Of a stretch of 64,000 nucleotides of DNA, positions 1 through 7,457 are shown one piece after another; the stretch's first letter is position 1; every line of letters begins with the position of its first letter. The notes beneath the pieces were generated by a model, which made no database searches, was not told where the DNA came from, and saw only the letters and a program-made list of their open reading frames with translations. Both the position numbers and the translations under genes were made by a program. Source of the DNA: Planctomycetota bacterium (lineage in GTDB: Bacteria; Planctomycetota; UBA1135; GCA-002686595); assembly GCA_002683825.1 (NCBI GenBank), contig NYUD01000019.1, forward strand, positions 1-64,000, given 5' to 3'.

Positions 1-23
1 GGGGGGGGGGGGGGGGGGGGGGG
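1..23. repeat. Poly(G) run at the window edge
   Basis: Twenty-three consecutive G followed by CCCC. It lies outside any gene, downstream of the stop codon of the first minus-strand gene. A homopolymer of this length at a sequence end is most simply a sequencing or assembly artefact (two-colour chemistry poly-G), but a true low-complexity tract cannot be excluded. Confidence 0.8.
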
Positions 24-90
24 CCCCGCCACGAGTGTAAGCCGGACCTTCGAGGTGCGGGGGAACCCAGTCCGGCTTTCTCAGACTGCG

Positions 91-1359
91 CTACTCGTCC
101 CTCAGTTTGTCGATCACATAGGTCGAGCGGCCCCGCCGATTGCGCTCGCTCAATTCTTGCTCGAGCCGCTCCATGAGCCCTTGGCAGTCCCCTGAGGCGC
201 ACAGGTCGCGCTGTTCCTCCCGATCGCTCTTCAGGTCGAAGCGTTGCAGGCGCCCCCCCCCGATGTCCAGGATGACCTGTTCGTCGGCACTCGTTCTGGA
301 AAGAAGCTCTGACTTCCAGGCCAGATGTGACCAGCGCTGCACGGATGGATCGTATTCGGCGTGGCCGCGCAACAAGTCAAGCAAGGATCGCCCGTCGAAG
401 CGATCGTGCTTTTCCAGATCGAGCCAATCCACCAGTGTGGGCACGACATCGGTCAGCCCGACCGGAGTCTCCACAATGCGCGGCTCCAGGCCTGGCCCCG
501 CGATCAAGAGCGGCACATGCAAGGACTCCCGGTAGAGCGTGCGCTCGTGACCTATCTGGCCGTGGTCGTAGAATTCTTCTCCGTGGTCAGAGAGGACGAT
601 GACGATCGTGTCCTCCCAGGCATTCGTCGCGTCTAGATACGCGAAGAGCCTCGCCAAAGCGTCGTCTACCCAGCGCACGCCACCGTCGTAGCGGTCGGAG
701 AGGAAGGCCACCTGCTGCGGTGAAAGCTCCATCCCGTTGAAATGTGGGTTCCCGCAGAGCCCCCCAACTTCGATCGCTTCGCTCTCGGGGGATCGAAACT
801 TCGAAAACCAGGGCTCCGGGGGATCGTAGGGGCAATGAACGTCGTAGGTGTGCAGGAACCCGAACCACGGTCCCTTGTCCTCTCTGTGGCCGATGTACTC
901 GGTCGCCTCCTGCACACAATCGCTGAAGGTGTTGTCCTCCGTTGCGAAGGAGTGAAAGCCTCGTCCGAAACCCCAGGTATCCGAGAGCCATCCACCGTCG
1001 GTCAAACCAAAGCAGTAGTAGCCCTCGCGCCGCAGCGTTTCGGCGAGAAACTCAACCTCGTCTCCGGGCGCGAGATCCGGCTGATCGACACCGTGGGTCA
1101 GCGGGTGCAAACCGGTCAGCAAACTGACGTGGCTGGGCAGCGTCCAGGAGCTCTCGGCGACGGCGAGCTCGAAGCGCACGGCGCGTTCACGCGCAAAGCG
1201 ATCCAGCGCGGGGCTCGTCTCGCGTGCGTATCCGTAACACCCAAGCCGATCGGCCCGCAGGGGGTCGATAGAAATCAACAGAACATTGGGCGGTTCGCTA
1301 TCGTACGCTCCACACGTGCTGAGAGCTGCAAACCACAGAACGCAGACAGGGCGTTTCAC
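91..1359 (-). CDS. Sulfatase-fold hydrolase/transferase with Thr at the nucleophile position
   Basis: 422 residues of the alkaline phosphatase/sulfatase superfamily. The metal-binding N-terminal motif reads NVLLISIDPLRADRLGCYGY, and late motifs include VLSDHGEEFYDHG with the metal-ligand DHG. The active-site block reads WTLPSHVSLLTG, so the residue that is Cys or Ser in formylglycine sulfatases (C/S-x-P-S-R) is Thr and the Arg is His. Thr nucleophiles occur in phosphoglycerol-transferase-type members (LtaS-like), so a phospho- or sulfo-transfer or hydrolysis reaction other than classical sulfatase chemistry is likely. The N-terminus is hydrophobic with a possible but poor lipobox (LSTC), suggesting export. 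The start is GTG. It lies 33 bp downstream of the DsbD-type gene on the same strand and could be co-transcribed. The substrate is unknown. Confidence 0.85.
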   Translation of the reverse strand: MKRPVCVLWFAALSTCGAYDSEPPNVLLISIDPLRADRLGCYGYARETSPALDRFARERAVRFELAVAESSWTLPSHVSLLTGLHPLTHGVDQPDLAPGDEVEFLAETLRREGYYCFGLTDGGWLSDTWGFGRGFHSFATEDNTFSDCVQEATEYIGHREDKGPWFGFLHTYDVHCPYDPPEPWFSKFRSPESEAIEVGGLCGNPHFNGMELSPQQVAFLSDRYDGGVRWVDDALARLFAYLDATNAWEDTIVIVLSDHGEEFYDHGQIGHERTLYRESLHVPLLIAGPGLEPRIVETPVGLTDVVPTLVDWLDLEKHDRFDGRSLLDLLRGHAEYDPSVQRWSHLAWKSELLSRTSADEQVILDIGGGRLQRFDLKSDREEQRDLCASGDCQGLMERLEQELSERNRRGRSTYVIDKLRDE

Positions 1360-1392
1360 CTGCGCATACTACGGTGTGATCAAAGCGTGTCC

Positions 1393-3702
1393 CTAACGCT
1401 GGACGACCTTTTCCACGAGCCCGTCCTTCAGGAATTGGATGAAGTTCTCTTCATCCCGTTCTGTAATCGCACTACCTTCGTACCTGCCGAGCCGGAGTTC
1501 CTTCTCGGGATCGACCGTGACATAGACCGGGTTCGCGACCGATTCGGCGAACTTCAACTGGAGCTCACGGATCCGCTCGATCCCCGGGATCGGCTTGTCG
1601 GTATGTAGACGAGCCTCGATGTAGTTTCTTTCAAGAACCTCGGCGACCGCCGGTTTGGGCATGATTATCTTCTCCATGACCCGGCAGTTCACTCATGTGT
1701 AGCCGGTGAAGTTGAGGAACAGCTTCTTGCCCCCCTTGAGAGCAAGCTCGCGCGCCGAGTCGTAATCATTCTCCACCATGACCCAGGAGATCTCGTCCGA
1801 CTCCCCCGACCAGGAGTAAGGAGGGATCACCGCGGTCATGACGTAGTCCATCTCGCGCCCCCTGAAACCCGTGAGGCAATAGACGGCAAAAGCCAGGGTG
1901 AGAACGCCCGAGACCATGCGTTTGGGGGACCGCGTCGCTCCGTGGCTCTTGAACAGGACCCCGAAAAGATACAGGGCCGCGACGGTAAATATCACGCCCC
2001 AGAGAAGCAGGAAGACCTCGCGCGAGAGAATGTTCCAGCCCAGGACTAGGTCGGTATTCGACAGGAACTTGAACGCCGCGGCGATCTCGACGAAGCCCAG
2101 GAAGAACTTCAAAGTGTTCATCCACTCGCCACTCTTCGGCATCGCCTGAATGCGCCCGGGCACCAGCGAAAGAAGCACGAAGGGAATCGCCATCGTCAAT
2201 CCGAAGGTTCCCATGCCGAGAACGATGCGTCCGAGATCACCATCGGCAGCACCGACCGAAAGTAGGCTGCCAACAAAGGGAGCCGTGCATGTGAACGAGG
2301 TCACGACGAGCGTCGCACCCATCAGAAACACACCGAAATACCCGCCGGTCGTTTGCGCCTTGCCGGCTGCACGCATCATGAACTTCGGCGGCTGCATGTC
2401 GATGACGCCGAAAAGAACAAACGCAAAATATAGAAACAGAACCCCGATGATCAGGTTCGTCAGCCAGTGCGTCGCAAACGGGATGATCACAGAGCCGAAG
2501 GCCACGCCGATCACGATGAAGATCGCCACGATGCCGGCGCCGTAGGTCAACGACAGGGGGAGTACCTTTCCACCGCGGGCGACCGCCTGTTTCGTGAAGA
2601 AGGAAATCGTGATCGGAATCATCGGGTAGGTGCAGGGCATCAAGAGCGTGAAGAAGCCCCAGAACACCGCCAGCATCAGGAAGGTGATCAGCCCGTCCTT
2701 TTCTTTGGCGTCAGGCTCGGGAAAGTCCTTGAAAAGCGCGTCGGGTCCTTCGCCCTTGCTGACCGCAGTTTCTGTGTAGTTGATGCAGGCTTCATCGTCG
2801 CAGGTCTGACCCTTGATCTCGATCCAGACATCATCGCCGGTGGCGCCTGGTTTCAGCGCTCCGCGCGCGTAGACGACGATGTCGCCGTCGTGCCCGTAGA
2901 TCCACAGGCCATCTTCGATATCCGACTGATCGATTTCGTGCGGCTCGGGCCAGATCGGTTCTTGCCAGTCGATGCCCTCCCCGTGCAGCGCCAACGTGGT
3001 CTTCTTGCCGATACCGTCCTCGTTGCCCTTCTCCGTGTGATACAGATGGAAGCCGAAGTCGATCGAAATCTCGATCGCGACGCGAACCCAGCCATCCCGG
3101 ACGCGGGAATAGACCTTGCTATCGGCACGGCCGCCCGAGTGCTCGTCCTTGAGCGGGCGTTTCAGCTTGGGCTCAGTCTGCTGCCTTGCTTCGGAAAGCA
3201 GCTCCTCGGGGAAGTCATTGAAGAGCGAATCATCGCCCTTCCCGGAGGAGGCCACGGTTTCCATGTAGGGCTTGCAAGAAACCTCACAGACGAGCCCCTT
3301 CAACTTCGCGCGCACGTCCTTGCCGGTAGCTCCCTCGATGTCGGGGGCCAGCTTGCCCAGAGCGTAGAGCGTGATGGAGTCCTCGTGGCCCAGGATGTAA
3401 ACGCCCTTCTCGATGTCGGACTGATCGAAGGTGATGGGTTCCGGGAACCAGACTTCGCCCCACTCGATCCCTTTTCCGGAGAGTTCGACCGTCGTCTTCT
3501 GCCCGATGGCGTTCGGGTGGCCCAGGTCATTGTGATAAAGGTGCCAGCCGGGCTCGATCTCGATTTCGATGGCCGCGCGAACGAGGCTATCTTCGACGCG
3601 AGTGTAAAGCGTGGCTTCGACGGTCGCCTGGGCTGTGAGCAAACCGCCCAACGAAGCGAGTACCAAGAAATGCGCAAGAAGAGAAGGTCGACGAAGTTTC
3701 AT
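1393..3702 (-). CDS. dsbD: DsbD-type thiol:disulfide interchange protein, predicted selenoprotein (in-frame TGA = Sec670)
   Basis: Read as one 769-residue protein through a TGA at 1693-1695. Order: signal peptide (1-24); two tandem DsbD-alpha-like domains (about 26-170 and 195-333) with Cys pairs C139/C143 and C301/C306; a CcdA-like membrane domain (about 340-610) with C357 in MPCTYPM and C472 in FTCTAPF; a C-terminal thioredoxin-like domain from about 635. The last residues before the TGA are LFLNFTGYT and the codons after it read VNCRVMEK. This aligns with the family motif FTGYTCVNCR, with the TGA replacing exactly the first active-site Cys. The 99 downstream codons carry the rest of the thioredoxin domain. 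DsbD-family proteins pass electrons from cytoplasmic thioredoxin across the inner membrane to periplasmic disulfides. A stem-loop fitting a bacterial SECIS follows (separate entry). Alternatives are a sequencing error, a nonsense mutation (TGC to TGA), or two separate genes. No Sec machinery genes are visible in this window. Confidence 0.8.
1649..1695 (-). promoter_or_regulatory. Candidate bacterial SECIS element downstream of the in-frame TGA
   Basis: Numbering the UGA as nucleotides 1-3 of the mRNA (position 1 = 1695): nt 11-13 GCC pair with nt 45-47 GGC, nt 14-16 GGG pair with nt 37-39 CCC, nt 17 is a single bulged U, nt 18-21 CAUG pair with nt 33-36 CAUG, a G22-U32 wobble may close the loop, and nt 23-31 form an A/G-rich apical loop. 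Five unpaired nt (40-44, AAACC) sit on the 3' side. A bulged U at nt 17 and a G at the start of the apical loop about 20 nt after the UGA match what is known for SelB-binding SECIS hairpins such as E. coli fdhF. The helices also satisfy codon constraints inside the thioredoxin domain. Folding energy was not computed. Confidence 0.65.
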
Positions 3703-3868
3703 CCAACGAGTCGGTGTTTGGTCCAGGCCAGTTCGGGCCCAGGGTGGCTCCGCAGCCTATCACTTCGGAGGCGGGGTTCAGGCCCCCCTCTACGGATGAG
3801 GTTCGACCGCTGTGAAGCGGCGCCTGTCGAAAATGGTAAATCCGTACTCAGGTTGACCCTACCCCTTG

Positions 3869-3905
3869 CACCCCCCTTACCCGGGCGATTTACGGGAGGG
3901 GGGTG
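3869..3905. repeat. GC-rich inverted repeat in the divergent intergenic region
   Basis: A left arm CACCCCCCTTACCCG (3869-3883) faces CGGGAGGGGGGTG (3893-3905). They pair perfectly apart from a TA bulge on the left arm, across a 9-nt loop. It lies in the 281-bp gap between dsbD (minus) and the secreted-protein gene at 3984 (plus). A short T-run (about 3914-3918) follows on the plus strand. It could be an attenuator or terminator-like hairpin in the leader of the plus-strand gene, or a protein-binding site. The rest of the gap shows no convincing gene or promoter. Confidence 0.5.
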
Positions 3906-3983
3906 GTGGTCTCATTTTTCCTCCGGTCCAAACTCCTGCATGGTGGACCGAATTGGCATTCTGGCCTCCAGGTAGGAACTCTT

Positions 3984-4607
3984 ATGAAGTCGTACGTAGC
4001 AACCATAGCGGCCTTTCTCGCCGCCGGAACCCTCCTCGATTTGCCCTCCCCTTTCTCGGGGCAGAACGAAGGGGCCCTTCCGAACTCAAGCTCTCAGGAG
4101 AAGGAACAAGCCAAGGAATCCGAGCAGGCTCTCAAGTCACCCGTCCAGCGCTACCTGCGCAAAGAGCAGAAGCGACTCGAAGAGGAGATTCTGGGTAATT
4201 GGATGCTGATGGATTTCAAGGACCCCAACGCGCCTCTATCCAATGAGACCTACCATGGCTGGGCGTGCTTTCACGAGGGCTACCTGACGATGTTTCTACA
4301 GATGCGCACTCTCGAGCGCGGCTTCTTCCGCGAGGTCGAGCGTCATTACTTCCAGGTCGGCTCGCATCGCTACCGCCTCAGCGAAGCTCTCTACCTCCAG
4401 ACCTCTTCGATCCTGGGTTCGACCAACTTCGGCGACGAGGACGCCATTGAGTTCGAGCCCTCCGGGTTCTCACGGGAGTTTCGGGTGGAGATCGGAGACA
4501 ACATCCTGCGGCTCACAAATCGAGACTTCGTCACTTTCGAGTTCCGACACCTGGAGGAAAGCAAGTTCCCGTTAGAGACCGTCCTCGATCTGCAGGGCAG
4601 TCGTTAG
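3984..4607 (+). CDS. Secreted protein of unknown function
   Basis: 207 residues. The ATG at 3984 is chosen because it starts a clear signal peptide (MKSYVATIAAFLAAGTLLDL) and has GGTAGGA about 6 nt upstream; the longer upstream reading lacks signal character. After the signal comes a polar, charged stretch rich in Ser/Glu/Lys (about 30-70), then a globular part beginning ILGNWMLMDFKD that is rich in aromatic and beta-type sequence. The GxW start of the globular part loosely resembles lipocalin-like or secreted TIGR03067-type folds, but I do not recognise the family. It is convergent with nrdJ (28 bp gap) and stands alone on the plus strand. Confidence 0.75.
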   Translation: MKSYVATIAAFLAAGTLLDLPSPFSGQNEGALPNSSSQEKEQAKESEQALKSPVQRYLRKEQKRLEEEILGNWMLMDFKDPNAPLSNETYHGWACFHEGYLTMFLQMRTLERGFFREVERHYFQVGSHRYRLSEALYLQTSSILGSTNFGDEDAIEFEPSGFSREFRVEIGDNILRLTNRDFVTFEFRHLEESKFPLETVLDLQGSR

Positions 4608-4635
4608 TTCGCTGTGCTTTCTGTCTGCGGGAGGA

Positions 4636-7179
4636 TCAGCACTGACTGAAACCACAGCCGTGGCACTTCACACAGCCCTCCTCGAAAGACAACGTTCCGG
4701 TGCAGCTGGGGCACTTGATCTTGTAGCTGGCTTCGCGGCCCGCAGCCACCCTCGATTGGGGCCGCACTTCCTTCGCAAGGTCGTCCAGTTTCCGAGAGGG
4801 CACCTTGCCCAGGAGCAGCGCTTCAAGGCCGTAGGCCTTCTTGGCAACGAGGTAGCGACTAAGGGCGCGTGCGAGGCCGTCGGCCAGAGACATGATGCGT
4901 CCGTCCTTTGTCGTCACGGTCAGGCTGGAGCCGATGCCCTGGAGCTGCTTCAAGGCGCTCTCGAGCCTACCGCCTGCGCGTAGCCACAAGGAGAGAAGGC
5001 GGCAAACGGCTTCAAGGTCGGAGTTTGCGACGTCGCCTCCCTTTCCAAGCTGTGCGAAGACTTCCCGTTCGCACCCCTCGGCCGGATCGACGGCGACTTT
5101 CACGTGCATGTTGCCGAAGGGCGTCATCTGCCGGATCCGTAGGGACGGCATGATCTCGGGTAGGGGGATCGGTTCGAGCTCCGCTCGCCTGGAAGGGACT
5201 TTCTCGCCGTTGCCCTGGGTTTCGTCCCGATCGACGTCCTTCCGTCGTCGGGAGCCATCGAGGGCCATCGGTTGGATGTCGCGGCAACCGTCTCGGTACA
5301 CCGTCACCCCTTTAACATCGAGGTCGATGGCTAGACCATAGATTTTGCGCACGTCGTCGACGCTGGCTTCACGCGGGAAATTGATCGTCTTTGAAATCGA
5401 TGAGTCGCAGTGCCGTTGGAAGGCAGCCTGCATGCGCATATGCCATTCCGGCGTGATGTCGTGCGCCGTCACAAAGACGCGTTTCTGGGTCTCGTTGATC
5501 TCGTCGCGGTGTTGGAGAGTTCCCTTCTTCGCAAGATCGTCTGCCAGCTCGTCGGTAAATACGCCCGTCTCCTGCGCAATGCGTTCGAAGACGTGATTGA
5601 CCTCACGTAGGACCGTTGGACGCCCCTGCTCGTCCTTCATCACCTGGCGCGCGAAGACGAGGCTGAACATCGGCTCGATTCCACCGGAGCAACCGGCGAT
5701 GATCGAGATCGTTCCGGTCGGCGCGACAGTCGTGCAGTAGGAATTGCGCATGCGGCGGTTCTGTTGTTGCCACTCCGATCCCTCCCATGCGGGAAAGACG
5801 CCGCGCTCTTCAGCGAGGGCTTCGCTGGCAAGGTGCGATTCCTCGTTGACAACCCGCATGACTTTCTCGCCAAACTCGAGTCCCTCCTCGGAGTCGTAGG
5901 GAATCCCGAGGTCATACAGCGCATCCGCAAACCCCATCACACCCAGTCCGATGCGGCGGGTAGTCTTCGACATCCGGTCTATCTGCGGTAGTGGATACTT
6001 GTTGACCTCGATCACGTTGTCGAGAAACCGCGTGCAGGCGTGAACGGAGGATTCGAGTTCCTCCCAATCGAAGGTCCCCTTCGCGGTGGCTGAGGCGGTC
6101 CCGCTCCGGCGGACGTACTTGCCCAGGTTGATCGAACCGAGATTGCAGGAATCGTAGGCGTGCAGGGGTTGTTCACCGCAGGGATTGGTGGCTTCGATCA
6201 AGCCGACATTCTTGATCGGATTGCATTCGTTGATGCGATCGATGAATACCACGCCGGGCTCGCCATTCGCCCAGGCCTGGGCAACCACCCTATCCCACAG
6301 CTGTCCGACACTAAAGTACTCGCCGGTCGGACGACGCTCGTCGTCGAGCTTTTCCAACCGCGTCCACTGCTTGGTGCGCGGATTCTGAACCTTGTGGATG
6401 GTTGCCGGATCGGCTTTGAGCTCTTCCAGAAAACGGTCCGTGATCGCAACCGAGACGTTGTAGTTTTCGATCTTGCCCAGGTCGCTCTTGAACGTAATGA
6501 AGTCGGCTATGTCGGGGTGATCGACGCGCAGAATGCCCATATTGGCTCCACGCCGGAAGGCGCCCTGCTGGATCGCGTCGGTCGCTTTTGAAAAGACCTG
6601 TATGAAGGAAAGGGGGCCTTCGGTCGTTCCGCCGGACGAGCTCACCAGATCGCCGCGCGGGCGTAGGCGCGAGAAGCTGAAGCCCGTGCCGCCTCCGGCT
6701 TTTTGAATGAGCGCTGTGGCCTTGATCGCGTCGAAGATGCCATCGATCGAATCTTCGACAGGCAACACGAAGCACGCCGACAGCATCCCCATTCTTCTGC
6801 CTGCATTCATGAGCGTGGGGCTGTTCGGCATGAATTCGAGCCGCGCCATCAACCCGTAGAACTCCTCCGCCAATGCCAATGCACGTTCGTGCGTACCGTC
6901 GTCGAACAAGAGTTCGGCCTTCGCAACGTGCGTAGCTACGCGCCAAAACGCCTGGCACGGAGTTTCGTCGACCTTGCCTGTTTCGGGGTCCTTACGCAGA
7001 TAGCGCCGTTCCAAAACGGCGAGCGCATTGTCGGTCAGCTCGGGCCGCAGAAGGTGCGCGGGCGGCTCGATTGAGTCGAGAATCGCCTCGGCATTCCCGC
7101 CACCTGTCGACATACCTGAGGGGGGGTTATCGGCGTCGAATCGGGAGGTGGAATCGGGACTCTGGCGGGTAGCTTCCAC
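4636..7179 (-). CDS. nrdJ: Adenosylcobalamin-dependent ribonucleoside-diphosphate reductase (class II)
   Basis: 847 residues. It reduces ribonucleotides to deoxyribonucleotides using a radical generated from adenosylcobalamin. The catalytic set fits class II NrdJ: C136 in SACFVLPVED, the radical-site NPCGE with C334, and C345 in DSCNLGSINL. The 11-residue spacing between C334 and C345 equals that of known NrdJ enzymes. GLGVMGFADAL and APTGTISIIAGCSGGIEP are also present. The C-terminus has a Cys cluster (CPSC...CVKCHGC...C) resembling a zinc ribbon or the flexible redox tail. The start is GTG at 7179 with AAGGAG about 8 nt upstream, which supports it over internal Met codons. The enzyme is oxygen-independent and makes the host rely on B12. 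No partner nrd genes are adjacent. Confidence 0.96.
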   Translation of the reverse strand: MEATRQSPDSTSRFDADNPPSGMSTGGGNAEAILDSIEPPAHLLRPELTDNALAVLERRYLRKDPETGKVDETPCQAFWRVATHVAKAELLFDDGTHERALALAEEFYGLMARLEFMPNSPTLMNAGRRMGMLSACFVLPVEDSIDGIFDAIKATALIQKAGGGTGFSFSRLRPRGDLVSSSGGTTEGPLSFIQVFSKATDAIQQGAFRRGANMGILRVDHPDIADFITFKSDLGKIENYNVSVAITDRFLEELKADPATIHKVQNPRTKQWTRLEKLDDERRPTGEYFSVGQLWDRVVAQAWANGEPGVVFIDRINECNPIKNVGLIEATNPCGEQPLHAYDSCNLGSINLGKYVRRSGTASATAKGTFDWEELESSVHACTRFLDNVIEVNKYPLPQIDRMSKTTRRIGLGVMGFADALYDLGIPYDSEEGLEFGEKVMRVVNEESHLASEALAEERGVFPAWEGSEWQQQNRRMRNSYCTTVAPTGTISIIAGCSGGIEPMFSLVFARQVMKDEQGRPTVLREVNHVFERIAQETGVFTDELADDLAKKGTLQHRDEINETQKRVFVTAHDITPEWHMRMQAAFQRHCDSSISKTINFPREASVDDVRKIYGLAIDLDVKGVTVYRDGCRDIQPMALDGSRRRKDVDRDETQGNGEKVPSRRAELEPIPLPEIMPSLRIRQMTPFGNMHVKVAVDPAEGCEREVFAQLGKGGDVANSDLEAVCRLLSLWLRAGGRLESALKQLQGIGSSLTVTTKDGRIMSLADGLARALSRYLVAKKAYGLEALLLGKVPSRKLDDLAKEVRPQSRVAAGREASYKIKCPSCTGTLSFEEGCVKCHGCGFSQC

Positions 7180-7363
7180 GGGTGACTCCTTCGTGCAGCA
7201 CGACCGGCTGTGGCCGTAAAGTAGGACAGTGCGGAACTCATCAAACTAACCGGGGGACTGGCGTAAGCAAGCCCGCTCTCTGATCCCGACTCCAAGATCC
7301 TGTGGGCTCGGCGACCAAAGACAACACTGCGCATCGGGGGACCCGTCAGGCCGTTTCCATCCC

Positions 7364-7399
7364 AATCCCCCACCCCCCTCGAGGCGCACCTGGGGGATT
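7364..7399. terminator. Inverted repeat between murJ and nrdJ, possible terminator
   Basis: AATCCCCCA (7364-7372) is perfectly repeated in inverse at 7391-7399 around an 18-nt GC-rich loop. It lies downstream of murJ and upstream of nrdJ, both minus strand. It has no T-run, so if it terminates transcription it is not a classical intrinsic terminator. The rest of the 278-bp gap has no supported gene. Confidence 0.35.
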
Positions 7400-7457
7400 C
7401 CCGTGTTCGGGCTCGGGCCGCAATCTGAATCCCAGAACCCTCGGGACACGCGCCGGG

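Noticed and set aside
1407-1416. TTTTCCACG as a DnaA box at the left end
   Set aside because: It is inside the dsbD coding sequence, alone, and shows that single box-like 9-mers occur by chance.
1393-1692. Separate 99-residue gene starting at MNCRVMEK
   Set aside because: It is the second half of the DsbD thioredoxin domain; the apparent start is the GTG (Val) just after the TGA, and it has no SD of its own.
2467-3975. 502-residue plus-strand frame opposite dsbD
   Set aside because: Shadow of a conserved minus-strand gene in a high-GC genome; no recognisable domain.
7230-7457. Cobalamin riboswitch before nrdJ
   Set aside because: No B12-box-like sequence could be recognised; class II enzymes are also not usually riboswitch-repressed.
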